From Portunus trituberculatus (Eukaryota > Arthropoda > Malacostraca > Decapoda > Portunidae): a stretch of 64,000 nt of DNA. The position numbers and the translations under genes were made by a program. Shown here piece after piece: positions 40,303 through 51,100 of the stretch. The number at the start of each line of letters is the position of its first letter. The first letter of the stretch is position 1. A model generated the notes under the pieces. It saw only the letters and a program-made list of their open reading frames with translations. It did not search any database and was not told the origin of the DNA. The stretch spans positions 9,121,696 through 9,185,695 of the forward strand of contig NC_059287.1 in assembly GCF_017591435.1 (NCBI RefSeq). The letters run 5' to 3'.

Positions 40303-41643
40303 ATTGCCTTGTTTTTATTATCAGGAAGGAGTCCTGATGCGTGCCTACACACCTCCTGAACTGAAACAACTAGACACCTGGTCAGAAACACATCAAGTTG
40401 TCATCCCCTTGTCTGTAAGACCAGCCATTATAGAACTAGCTCATGATGGATTGTCAGGTCATCTAGGCATCCAAAAAACCTACAAGAAGGCTCTTCAACA
40501 TTTTTTTTGGTCAGGAATGAAAAAGAATGTGTCACACTATGTAAAAACATGTCATATATGTCAAATTGTGGGTAAGCCTAACGAACGCCTTGTGCCATCT
40601 CCTCTGACGCCTATTGCAGTTCAGACGGAGCCCTTCGAAAAGATCGTTCTGGACTGCGTAGGGCCTTTACCCAAAACCAAACGAGGGAATCAGTATTTGT
40701 TAACCCTCATGGATCCCACTACCTGGTGCCCTGAAGCATTCCCTCTTAAAAACATTACATCAAAGACCATTGTAAAACATCTAATACATTTTTCACCTCG
40801 GTAGGAATTCCAAAACAAATTCAGTCTGACAAGGGTAGCAATATCACTAGCAATTTTTTCCAATAGATAGTGAATGAGCTAAACATCGACCATGTAACCT
40901 CCTCGGCTTACCACCCCCAATCCCAAGGCTGTCTGGAGCGGTTTCACCAAACATTAAAATCCATGATGAAGAAGTATTGCTTGGAGCATCAAGGAGACTG
41001 GGATGAAAGTATCTCTTTTCTTCTCTTCGCCTTAAGAGAATCTCTTCAAGATTCTTTAGGTTACTCCTCTTTTGAATTACTCTATGGTAGACAGATCAGG
41101 GGGCCTCTCAAAATATTAAAGAATCAATGGTTTACTCAAAATACTCCTTCAAGCCCCAGTGTGTCTGACTACATCAGTAATCTTAAGAATAAAATCAGTG
41201 AAGTCAGATCTTTTGCTAAATTAAACTTCCTCAAATCTCAAACTAAAACGCAATAAAATTATCTCCCCAAATCTGTCATGAGACGTTTCAAACCAGGAGA
41301 CAAGGTTTTACTTTTTCTCCCCACTCCAGGCAATGCTCTTCACAGTAAGTTCATGGGGCCTTATGTTGTGGCTCAAAAACTAAGTCTATTAAACTATGTG
41401 GTCCACACTCCTGACCGTCGTAAGGATTCCCAACTAGTTCATATTAACCTAATGAAACCTTACCACTCCAGAGAACCAGAGGACGACTTGTCTCGCACTG
41501 TACCTGTATGTCTGGTAGGGAAGGAGTCTGGTCCTGTGCCCCCCGAGGAAGAGTCCGACATCGAATTCCTCTTCTCATCACCTAAAGGACGCCCCTCAAA
41601 CAGCCAAATCATGTCCAACCTTGATGAGGTTTTTTTTTCTTAA
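40303..41643 (+). pseudogene. Integrase of Gmr1-type element (upstream of RT)
   Basis: Plus strand. Zinc domain: 'ELAHDGLSGHLGIQKTYKKA...CHICQ' (HHCC). Core: 'FEKIVLDCVGPLPKTKRGNQ' (first Asp), then a one-base frameshift in a T-run near 40790, 'IQSDKGSN' (second Asp), a TAG near 40866, and 'SSAYHPQSQGCLERFHQTLK' (Glu). C-terminal: 'FKPGDKVLLFLPTPGNALHS', 'GPYVVAQKLSLLNYVVHTPD' and 'QLVHINLMKPYH', the GPY/F module. The frame ends at 41643 in a T-run and RT begins in another frame. The position before RT is what defines the element type. Confidence 0.9.
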
Positions 41644-41675
41644 CACCTTTACAACAGTCTGATCTTAAAAAGTTA

Positions 41676-43040
41676 TTGGTAGACTTTCCGGAAATCACAT
41701 GTGACCTTCCAGGGCTTTGTACTACTATCCAACATGATATAACATTAATATCTAATGACATCAAGCCTATAAGACAACCAGCCTATCGCATTTCACCCTT
41801 TAAAAGAGACTTGATGGAAAAAGAGGTAGACTATCTGCTCTGTCATCACCTTGCAGAACCTAGTATATCCCCTTGGGCTTCTCCCTGCCTGTTAACATCT
41901 AAGCCAGATGGTAGTAGTCGATTTTGCACTGACTACAGGAAATTAAATAAAGTGACGGTACCAGACTCCTATCCATTGCCCTTGATAGAGGACTTTAGAG
42001 ATAGCATAGGAGTAGCCAAATTTGTAACCACCATAGATTTACTTAAGGGTTACTACCAGATTCCCCTCTCGGACGAGGCCCGAATAATAACCGCCTTCAT
42101 CACCTTCTTCTGGCTATACCAATACACAGTGATGCCCTTCGGCTTGTCTAATGCTCCCGCCACCTTCCAGAGGGCTATAAATTACATCATCCAGGACTTG
42201 GAGGGAACATCTGCCTATCTGGACGACCTGATGGTGACTTCGGACAACTGGGTGACACATCTGACCCGTCTCCGGAGGCTGATGGGTCGGTTGCAGGAAG
42301 CCGGTCTTACGATCAACCTGGCCAAGTCCACCTTCGGGAAGTCCATGGTGGTCTACCTGGGACATGTGGTGAGGAACGGCAAGGTTCGCCCCAAAAGAGC
42401 CAACGTGGAGGCCATCCTTGGCTTTCCTGTCCCTACCACCAGGACAGCTCTCATGAGGTTCTTGGGGATGGCCGATTTCTACAGACGGTTCTGTAGGAAC
42501 TTCTCCACCCTGGCCGCCCTCCTGACGGACCTTATCAGCACTTCCGTCCCCTTCCACTGGACCCCGACCTGCGACCAAGCCTTCCAACATCTTAAGGTGT
42601 TTCTCTCCTCGGAGCCAGTGGTCTGGACGCCAGATCACTCCCACCCCTTCCATCTACAAGTGGACGCGAGTGGGGTTGGAGTGGGTGCTGTCCTCCTACA
42701 AGCGGACCCCACAAGCGGTATCCTCTATCCCATCGCCTATCACTCCGCCAAGCTGAAGAAACACCAACTCAACTACTCCACCATCGAGAAGGAGGCTTTA
42801 GCACTAGTCCTGGCGCTCCAACGTTTTGAGTGCTACCTTCATTCTGGCCCTCAAACTACGAAGGTCTTCATCGATCACAACCCTTTGGCCTTCCTTCACG
42901 CCATGAAGACCCGAAACCAACGCATACTTAGGTGGGCCTTGTTAACTCAACCCTTCAACTTGGAAGTCCACCATATCAAGGGGGTGGACAACATCATCGC
43001 CGACGCTTTATCAAGATCTCCTGTCTCACCTTCTTCATGA
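41676..43040 (+). CDS. Reverse transcriptase-RNase H of Gmr1-type element
   Basis: A 454-residue uninterrupted segment, the best preserved coding part of the element. It is not free-standing; its real start lies in the fused upstream pol, 'QSDLKKLLVDFPEITCDLPG'. RT: 'SISPWASPCLLTSKPDGSSR', 'FCTDYRKLNKVTVPDSYPLP', motif A 'VTTIDLLKGYYQIPL', 'MPFGLSNAPATFQR', motif C 'AYLDDLMV' (YxDD), 'YLGHVVRNGKVRP'. Connection: 'MRFLGMADFYRRFCRNF'. RNase H: 'HLQVDASGVGVGAVLLQ', 'STIEKEALALVLAL', 'VFIDHNPLAFL', 'GVDNIIADALSRSP', all acidic positions present. The stop lies 30 nt before the polypurine tract, confirming that nothing follows RNase H. Confidence 0.9.
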   Translation: MVDFPEITCDLPGLCTTIQHDITLISNDIKPIRQPAYRISPFKRDLMEKEVDYLLCHHLAEPSISPWASPCLLTSKPDGSSRFCTDYRKLNKVTVPDSYPLPLIEDFRDSIGVAKFVTTIDLLKGYYQIPLSDEARIITAFITFFWLYQYTVMPFGLSNAPATFQRAINYIIQDLEGTSAYLDDLMVTSDNWVTHLTRLRRLMGRLQEAGLTINLAKSTFGKSMVVYLGHVVRNGKVRPKRANVEAILGFPVPTTRTALMRFLGMADFYRRFCRNFSTLAALLTDLISTSVPFHWTPTCDQAFQHLKVFLSSEPVVWTPDHSHPFHLQVDASGVGVGAVLLQADPTSGILYPIAYHSAKLKKHQLNYSTIEKEALALVLALQRFECYLHSGPQTTKVFIDHNPLAFLHAMKTRNQRILRWALLTQPFNLEVHHIKGVDNIIADALSRSPVSPSS

Positions 43041-43059
43041 GCCCATTAAGGAGGTCTTA

Positions 43060-43071
43060 GTGGGGAGGAAA
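43060..43071 (+). promoter_or_regulatory. Polypurine tract
   Basis: GTGGGGAGGAAA directly before the 3' LTR; expected plus-strand primer position. Confidence 0.8.
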
Positions 43072-43634
43072 TGTTACCGCCTGCCCGTAACATACTCCAC
43101 TACCATCACCTCCTCCGCTTGCTACCTCGTTCGCCACCTCTCCGCCTCCCCTCCACATCACCGTCTCATGAAGCCCCGCTCCTGTCCTGAAGTAGGGTTC
43201 GCGCGGCCCCATTCGACTCAAACGGAAGTGTTAAGCGAGCTCCTTGATTTTTGGAAGGCAGTCGAGGTCAAGGGCTCAACCAGTGAACACACCGCCTCTT
43301 GGAATACCGTGGGATCCACATCACCCAGCACTTCACCACTGCGACACCTCATAAGTATCACTTCCCCTCGTCCCGTTTTTCCACATTGCCTCCATATAGG
43401 ATTAGTATTATTGTTAGGTATTGTTAAGTCGGGTTCTTTAGGGTTATATTTATTTATGTGTTATATCTATCTGTGTATGTCAGTTTCATGTGTGTTTTGT
43501 TATTGGGTTATCAAATAGTTTCTTAAGTGCCCTTTGCATATCCTCACCAGATGAACTTGCAGTGTTTTTTTTTATCGTTATTGTTCACCGGCTCCCCGAT
43601 GCCAATCTTACTCATTTAACCGGTGAACGTAACA
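43072..43634 (+). repeat. 3' LTR of Gmr1-type element
   Basis: TGTTACCGCC...GTGAACGTAACA, followed by CAGG. It differs from the 5' LTR by scattered substitutions and a shorter T-run. Confidence 0.95.
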
Positions 43635-44428
43635 CAGGCATAAGGAATTAGGAAGCCATCTCACCACCAATGCCAATGGTGTGCGCTGGAAGGCTTTCCT
43701 TGACACCACAGATACAGCTGTGCTTACTGGGGAACATGCACCCACACATGTACAGGGAGGCAGACTTGACTAGCCCTTATCAATATGCCAACATATACTG
43801 CCGAAACCTTCTTGTCAGGTCCTTGCTGAGCGACCACTTCGCCCTGGAGACGATCCTCCCTGTGCAGTCCGCTCTGGCAATGTCCAGGAGGCGCTTGACG
43901 GTGCCACCATCCAGGATAGTGGGCCTCGTCGTCCATATGGTGGCGTGGTACGCTGCCGTGAAGGGCTCCTTTGCTGATGCAGAGGAACTGTATGACGGAC
44001 TGCTGCACACCATCGAGGGCTTCATCGCGACTCCAAGGGTTCTGGCAAGAGCCCATACTCCACGCCGCTGTACTTACGCTACAGACCCTGTGATTCTGAA
44101 CTGCCAACAGACGCTCGCTGCCTACCAGAGACGTTGGCAGGTCAACCCAGCAGACACAGAGTCATGGGATGCCACAGTTACCGTGGCTCGACACCTCACG
44201 GATCTGGGGCAACAGGAAAGGAAAAAGTACTGGGTCTTCTTCCTTGACCAGTTGCGCAGGACCCGGTCTCTCCGGGAGGTGTGGCACCATGTCAACAGCA
44301 TCCGGGGCAAGTCCAGGTGACAGGTGTGTGATCCTGATCCTGCAGGTAGGGCACAAGAACTCGTCTTCCAGTGGAAGGAAGCCTCATCCTTCTCTGGCCT
44401 TCCTGTGGAACACCAGGAGGCGCTCGAT
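43635..44428 (+). pseudogene. Family A#2 ORF2 linker between endonuclease and RT
   Basis: Plus strand, frame 43670-44320: 'LVRSLLSDHFALETILPVQS', 'TVPPSRIVGLVVHMVAWYAA', 'DPVILNCQQTLAAYQRRWQV' and 'KYWVFFLDQLRRTRSLREVW' match A#1 (28771-27704 minus) without the MITE found there. A stop at 44318 follows 'IRGKSR'. The homologous sequence stops at 44428 at '...gaggcgctcgat', where LINE D begins. Confidence 0.85.
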
Positions 44429-44559
44429 ACTTGTTACTTGTTACTTACTTGTTATTTGTGGTGTTTGTTCAAGGCTCCACTCCACTGCGAGGCAGCGCTC
44501 AGCAGAGCCTCCCTCAAAAACAACTAGCATCAATAATTGTCTTTGATTCCCATGCCGTT

Positions 44560-44878
44560 AAAGTCATAAACTTCCTTGAACGAATATGTCTTCAATTTCT
44601 TTTTGAAGATATCGATCCTGGCACAACCTTTAATATCACTTGGCAGTTTATTGTAAATCCATGGTGCACATCTTGCAAATGCTCTACATCCCATGTCAAA
44701 GTTATTTCTTGGCTCATGTAGTCTGTATGGGTCTGCATCGTGTTTGCAGTATCATATTCACTCAGCCTCAAATTTTCAACATTGATTAAAGTTCTGATTT
44801 CTATTGTCTTGTTTCCAACTGACTGAACATTTAATAAACCACATTTCAACATAGAGCTCACAGCATTAGTAGCCATGA
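44560..44878 (-). pseudogene. Family D ORF2 with endonuclease/RT deleted
   Basis: Minus strand. ORF2 opens at 44877 with 'MATNAVSSMLKCGLLNVQSV' (start of an APE-type endonuclease). After 'LINVENLRLSEYDTANT' it jumps to sequence that in another frame reads 'ADPYRLHEPRNNFDMGCRAF', then 'APWIYNKLPSDIKGC' and 'IDIFKKKLKTYSF'. The last part is typical of the extreme C-terminus of CR1-group ORF2 (YNxLPxxI...FKKxLKTYLF). Nearly the whole endonuclease and all of RT are absent. It is a non-autonomous deletion derivative. Confidence 0.8.
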
Positions 44879-45550
44879 TCTGTAATATTTCTGATCCTGT
44901 TAATCTCACTTTCCAACACAACACAACAACTATTATTCACCGAGTGGTCAGTATTCTGTTTCTTAAACCTCACACAGTTTATGCATTTCTTCTCTGTAGA
45001 TGTGCAATCCTTGGACTTGTGGTTGCCTGCACATTTAAAGCAAACGGGATCGTCACCATTTTTCTTGGCATTGCAGTTTGCCTCAGTATGACCATACTTT
45101 TGACAATGGTAACAGATAAGTGCATGATACCTGTCACGAACCTGGCAAACTCCCCATTCAAGCTTAATCCTGTCCTGATGCTGATGTAACAGCTGTCTTA
45201 TCAATGGATCACATTTCATGATGTAATGAACTGTGCCCCTTCCTGTTGGTTTGCAAAAAATATTCTCAATCTTTGACTTAATATCAGGAACTGCTTGAAG
45301 GTAGTCATTTCTCGCAATGATTGTATCAATGATACTTTCCTTAGTCTCTTCCTTATGGACATTACATATATATTGGGTTTAATTTTCTGAACAGATTTAG
45401 TTGTTAACTTTTCAACATTCTCCAGTTTCTGGGCTGCCTCATTTCTCAGACTCTCATTGGCAAAATTCATCACTATTTTTTTGCCATCATTAGCAAACTT
45501 TGTATCATTAATTTACATTCCATCCAAAGCATGAGAAACTTCATTCTTCA
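44866..45550 (-). pseudogene. Family D ORF1, C-terminal part with CCHC knuckles
   Basis: Minus strand, continuing the PHD-bearing N-terminus at 53661. 'SLRNEAAQKLENVEKLTTKS' and 'ECDPLIRQLLHQHQDRIKLE'-type sequence (RRM-like fold likely; the visible start is 'MKCDPLIRQLLHQHQ') precede three Cys/His knuckles 'CYHCQKYGHTEANC', 'CFKCAGNHKSKDC' and 'CINCVRFKKQNTDHSVNNSC'. At least one frameshift (near 45370) separates the parts. The role in the family is binding the element RNA as a nucleic-acid chaperone. Confidence 0.82.
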
Positions 45551-45751
45551 CCTCCCCTTGTCGTGGTAGGGGGGCTTGCGCGCCCCCGTGACCTGGCGAG
45601 CTAGGCTAGAGGGGGCTTAGGCCCCTGCTCCGCCCTTCCAAGGGGGAGAGGGCTACCCATGCTAGTAAGGTCGCCAGTGAGGGGCCAGACTAAATGGTTC
45701 CTACGTAAGCTGCCAGTGGACAAGCGGACCCCCCCCGCTGGAGGGATCGCC

Positions 45752-46089
45752 CAATAGGGAGGCGGTGGCATAGTGGATAAGGTGGTGAGCGTATGATCGG
45801 GCAGACGTCCACGCGTAGGTTCGAATCCCACCACGTACAGCCTTAAAACACTTTGCCATTTGTCGAGTGGTTTAAAGTTACCTACATATCACCATAATAC
45901 CCAGGTTCTAGGTGGTTACACTGAAGATGAGCTTGGGCGGTGATATGGGCCCTAATATGGGTACCACTATAAATAAAATTGCCTGTGCCACTAATGAGCG
46001 GAAGCTGAACAGCGCTTCCAATACACTCTTCAAGTGTGCCTACAGGCGCTATAGGCCTTACCGTAAAAAAAAAAAAAAAAAAAAAAAAG
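45752..46089 (+). mobile_element. tRNA-derived SINE in the 5' UTR of LINE B copy 1
   Basis: The tRNA-like head has box A 'TGGCATAGTGG' (about 45765-45775) and box B 'GGTTCGAATCC' (about 45819-45829), then a ~220-bp body and an A-run (46064-46088). Copy 2 of LINE B reads through this point ('ggagggatcgcc|ctgtgctgg', near 59875-59895). The flanks 'ggatcgccc' and 'gggtcgtcc' look like a slightly decayed target duplication. Confidence 0.88.
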
Positions 46090-46349
46090 GGGTCGTCCTG
46101 TGCTGGATGGTTGGGTGTCCAGGTTGGGATGCTTTGGGAGGGGGTCTCAGCTCTGTCGTGGACAAACATTCGCATCATGTGAGGCAGTTTTTTAAAACGA
46201 CTGGTCCGCATGGGGACGAGGTACCCCATCCACGGCAGCCAGCGCTCGCTCCCATTGTAGTCTCAGTAGCTGGCTCCCTTTGCCCCTGGAGCTAATCTTT
46301 TGTGTAACTTTATACCTATGGTTTTTCTGAGGGACGCATCTCTGCTGGT

Positions 46350-48088
46350 TTGGACTCTTTTTTGATGGTAAATGTAAATCAATCTTTTTCTTATCACGCC
46401 TTGCACTCCCTTCTCAAGGCGTATGGCACGGTTATCCGTATTCGACTTGTTTATGATAAGGACTTTCCGTCTAATCGCTGCTATGTGACGTTTCTGTCAT
46501 GTGATGAAGCCCGTTTGGCTTTAGAACATGAAGCATCCCTACCTCTTTCTGGCTCAGGCTTTAAGACCGAACTTTTCCACTCTCGCAATATTGCAGACAG
46601 TGACACGGACTACATCCCAAATCTTTTTGACCACCATTTAGAGAATTCAGTTCCAGAAGTCCGCCAGATCCCGCCCCCCCCGGTTGGTTTGTGGCGTACT
46701 ACAGAAATGGGCATGAGAATTTCGTCCATGCCTCCTGATACCTGGCTAAAGAGATTGGCGCGATTCCTGAGGGAAATCTGAAGAAGTACGGTAAAGGGAT
46801 GCTCGTGCGGGCTAAAGATATTACGCAAGCGAGGATGTTGCAACATCTCCCATGCCCTATTGACAGCATGTTTGAGACCATGAAGGCTCATCCCACCTTC
46901 AATTATAATAAAGGTTGTGTTTACAGTCAGGATCTTTATGAATTTCCTCAGGAGGAAATACTAGTTATGTGCCCTAGCTCTGTCCATAATGTGACTAAGA
47001 TGAGGAATTCCTCCAACATGGTCCTTCTCACCTTCTACGGTTCCACCCTCCCAGACCGTGTTCATATCAGCCCCATCAATCTTAGAGTGAGGTGTTTTAT
47101 ATCCCGCCCTCTTGAGTGTTTCTCGTGCTTTGGGTACAGTCACGGTAAAAGCTCCTGCAAGTAAGCTTCTCGTTGTGGTAATTACTCAGCATTAGACTCA
47201 CATTCTGAGGAGCATTGTAATGCTGCTGCTGCTTATTGTTTCCATTGCCACAATGCTCACCAGGTACGTTCCAGGCAATGCCCTAGGTATCGCCTGGAGC
47301 AGGATATTCTACAGCTCGCTAATAGTCAGTTCATTAGCCTCGATAGTGTTCGCCGTGAACTCCTTTATCGCCAGAAGGACGGTACTAGTGCAACATCCTA
47401 TGCTTCATTAGCCGCTCGAACATCAGTCGAGTCTGCAGGTCCGAAGACATCTGCTACTTCTCACTCTCTTGTGGGTGGTGGTTCTGCGGTTCATTTAGCT
47501 AACATGTTTGCCCTTTTGTCTGATGACTCAGCTGAGTCATCTTAAAGATGCAATGGGAATCCTCCTGCCTTGACCAAGGTGACCCATGTTGTGGATGTAC
47601 ATGCTCTTCCTGTATCACCAAAGCCTCCGAAGGGGCTGACCAAGCGGCACCGCGGCTCTGCGGAGTCGATAGATTTAGCTCCGCCGAAAAAATCTAAGAT
47701 TTCTCCTGGTGCACATGAATGCGAGTCCTCCAGGGACCGCTCTGCAATGGTAGCACCAACGGTTTCTGTTCAGCCTTCTGAGACACCCTCTGTGTCAGAT
47801 CGGGCTTTTTGTGAAGATGGTCTTAGCATGGAGATGTCCGATAATATTATCACAGCCGTCCCTCGTGGACCCACTGTGGCGAAAAGTGCAGTGCAGCCTG
47901 ACCCTCGTCCTCCGGTGACCGGTAGGAATAGTGATAATTCACATCATTCACCGGTAGGGCGAAAGGATGCGGTCCAATGACCCGGCACATCTCAACTCCC
48001 GGTGTTTTCTTGTCGGTTAATTATTTCTAGTCAGGTGAGTCACGGGCAGACCCTTCAAAAGGCTCGCCCGTCCACTGCACCTAAATAG
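46350..48088 (+). pseudogene. Family B copy 1 ORF1 (RRM-like plus CCHC knuckles)
   Basis: Plus strand. 'MDSFLMVNVNQSFSYHALHS', 'LLKAYGTVIRIRLVYD' and 'NRCYVTFLSCDEARLALEHE' (46350-46560) have the beta-alpha-beta pattern of an RRM. Further frames hold 'ISRPLECFSCFGYSHGKSSC' (first knuckle, near 47130), then disrupted knuckles to 47280. A Ser/Pro-rich C-terminus (47570-48088) is shared with copy 2. Frameshifts near 46790 and 47220 and stops near 47161, 47542 and 47978 break the gene. Confidence 0.83.
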
Positions 48089-48107
48089 TCATCTTCAAGC
48101 TTCTACA

Positions 48108-51100
48108 GTGGAACTGTAGAGACCTTCGCGACTCGTGGAAGGAACTCCGAGCTGTAGGTACTATCGGAGTTCTCTCCAGCCTGTGTCGCTCTACAAGAGA
48201 CTATGCTAGGTGATAGTACTTATTCTAGTCCTCCTGGCTATCGTGCCTTTTTTAGCACTCCTTTCCCTGAACAGGGCCACCACGGTGGCACAGCTATCCT
48301 AGTCCGTCAGGATATACCTGTTGTCCCCTTGCAACTTAACTCTCCCCTTCAGGTGGTTGCTGTCAAAGTTTTTCTGGGACGATCCTACACTATTTGCAGT
48401 CTATATCTCCCTCCTCGGGTTCCTGTCTCCAAGGGAAAACTTGATGGCTTCGTGCGTGAGCTGACTCCGCCTTTCCTCTTGTTGGGAGATTTTAACGGCC
48501 GTCACCCATTGTGGGATGAAGGTGCTAGTAATCCTCGTGGGGTTTTGATTGATTCTTTTATTGAGGATGAAAGATTAGAGGTCTTAAATTCTGGGGATGT
48601 TACACATTTTCACAGTCCAACTGGGACTTTTACAGCTAACGATCTTTCTCTCTGTACTTCTAATTCTTTCTTTGATTTTAATTGGCGGGTTCTACCTGAT
48701 TTACATGGTAGTAACCGCTTCCCTATTTCAATGCAATCTGTGAACTCTGAGCCACAGTCCTGCCCCCAACGCTGGGTTTTAGACAAGGCAGATTGGCCGC
48801 GATTCACAGACCTTAGCTCTTGTATCTGTTGTCCATTGGCCGACTTTTCTACTTGTTCTGAGGCTGTTCATTATTTTACTGACTTTTTACGTTCAGCAGG
48901 GCTTCAGACAGTCCCCAGAACGTCCGGTCGCTTTACTAAGCGTCTCGTTCCTTGGTGTAATGCAGCATGCACCAACGCTGTGAGAGAGAAAAGGGCGATT
49001 TTCTCTTGTCTCCGGCGACATCGTGGGGACCAGCAGTGTCTGGACGCTTTTGACGCTACCGTGCTCGGGCCCACCGCGTTTTGAAGGAGGCACAAAGATC
49101 CTCTTGGAAAGCCTATGTCTCTTCCATTAATGTTCACATCCCTCTTACGGATGTATTCAATAAAGACCGCCGAATTATTGGGAAGTATTCTGCGCCTTCC
49201 CTGCCAGTCTTGTTGTCTGCTGGGCAAACGGTGGCAGATCCTAAGACTGTCGCCGACCTCTTCGCAGAACACTTTGCTAGTGTTTCCCGAAAGGATCCCG
49301 CAGCGCCCGGTGCACGTTACCGCCAGAGAATGGAATCTCTCGGGGTCAATTTTTCTTCAACTGGAGGGGAGTCTTACAATGTCCTCTTCTCTGCCTCCGA
49401 GTTGCGGACTGCTTTGTCCCAGTGTCATGACTCTTTTCCGTGTTCAGATGATATTCCTTACGCTTTTTTGCACCATATGTCTGACAGTGCTTTTACCTTT
49501 TTATTAAATATTCATAATATGATTCGGCGTACCGGTGAATTTCCATCCTCTTGGGCTGTGGCAGTGGTTCTCCAATTTCCGAAGCCTGAGAAAGATCATC
49601 TCCAGGCTACGAACTACCGTCCTATATCTTTGACATCTTGTATTTGTAAAGTGTTAGAAAAAATGGTAAATGTAAGACTCATGTGGTACTTGGAGAGGGG
49701 TAAGTACTTGTCATCGGTACAGTATGGCTTCCGAAAGATGAGGTCTACTACAGATGCTGTTTTATCCCTGGAGTCCTCTATTTCTGAGGCCTTCGTTAAT
49801 CACCACCACCAGGTAACCGTATTTTTTTTACCTGGAGAAGGCCTACGACACAGCTTGGTGTCATGGTATTTTACGTTCCTTGTTTAATTTTGGCCTCCAT
49901 GGCCACCTTCCTATTTTTATTCAGCAGTTTTTATCCAGACGTCTTTTAAGGGTTAGAGTGTGAAGAGTTCTCTCCGAGGCTAGTGCTCTGGATGATAGTG
50001 TCCCACAGGGAAGTATTCTTAGTGTTACATTATTTGCAGTCGCCATAAATGGTGTTATAGATACTCTACCAGATGGCTTTCACAGCTCTTTATATATTGA
50101 TGATTTATGAATTTCTTTTGCAGCCACTAGGATGCCACTGATCGAGCACAAGCTCCAACTGGCAATCACTAGGGTGTCCCGTTGGGCCAACATAAACGGT
50201 TTTCGTTTCTCCACCTCGAAGACCGTAGCCATGCATTTTTGCCGCAACCGCGGTGTCCATCTACGTAGATCCTGATTTATACTTAGCCAATAGATGCCTC
50301 TCCTGTGTGTAGGCGACTCGATATCTTGGCCTTTTGTTTGACAACCGTCTCACCTGGGTTCCCCATTTCCGTTCTCTTAAGGCGTCTTGTCGGCAGGCAT
50401 TATCCTTTCTTCGGGATTTAAGTCACACTACTTGGGGTGCGGACAGAGACACTTTACTGCTTCTTCACCGTACATTTATACTTCCCAAGCTGGAATACGG
50501 CTGTGAAATCTACTCATCCGCAACGGATGCACGGCTACGCATGCTTGACTCCGTGCATCATGTTGGGGTCTGCTTGGCTACGGGTGCATTTCGGACATCT
50601 CCAATACCTAGCCTACTAGTGGATGCTGGTTTCTGACCGCTCGACCTCCGGCGCCAGTCTTCGATACTCCGGTGTTGGTTTCGCACCCACCGTCTTACTG
50701 CTTCTGTCTCTTGTCTGTCAATATTGCAGGACTCGTGCTCGCAGGCATATGTCACTCGACCTAGTGTCCCTAAACCTTTTGGCCTTCGAGTCGCAAATCT
50801 CATGACCGACTTATCTATCGACCCCACTCCTGTCTACTCTTTCTGGCTCCCACGAGTTGGTTATTGGCAGCTTCCTGTTGTCTCATTATGCCCACCTACC
50901 ATGGATGGCAAGAAGGATTTTTCACCAGCTCTGTCCCACCCAAGCGCCGGCTGTCGCTGTTCTGCTGTGCGGCCAACCACCCTCTCTTTGTTTCCACCAT
51001 TTTGTTGTGCCTGCGACCCTCGCATCAGTACCGGCCAGTCTTCAGTGGAGTTAACACGTACGATCTCGGCACAGGAAGAGACACGTGTGGCTGGACTGTG

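Larger units (their letters stand above)
37180..43634 (+). mobile_element. Complete Gypsy LTR retrotransposon with integrase before RT (Gmr1-type)
   Basis: 6,455 bp with both LTRs (37180-37745, 43072-43634). The 4-bp target duplication CAGG is at 37176-37179 and 43635-43638, with a primer site at 37748 and a polypurine tract at 43060-43071. Order: gag (38450-39660), protease remnant (about 39730-40060), integrase (40290-41643), RT-RNase H (41676-43040). In ordinary Gypsy elements integrase follows RNase H; integrase-first order within Gypsy is the hallmark of the Gmr1 clade first described from Atlantic cod. The LTRs differ at a number of positions and the coding region has several frameshifts, so it is an old, inactive copy. 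Confidence 0.92.

Noticed and set aside
42114..42653. 179-residue minus-strand frame
   Set aside because: Antisense shadow of the intact RT-RNase H of the Gmr1-type element.
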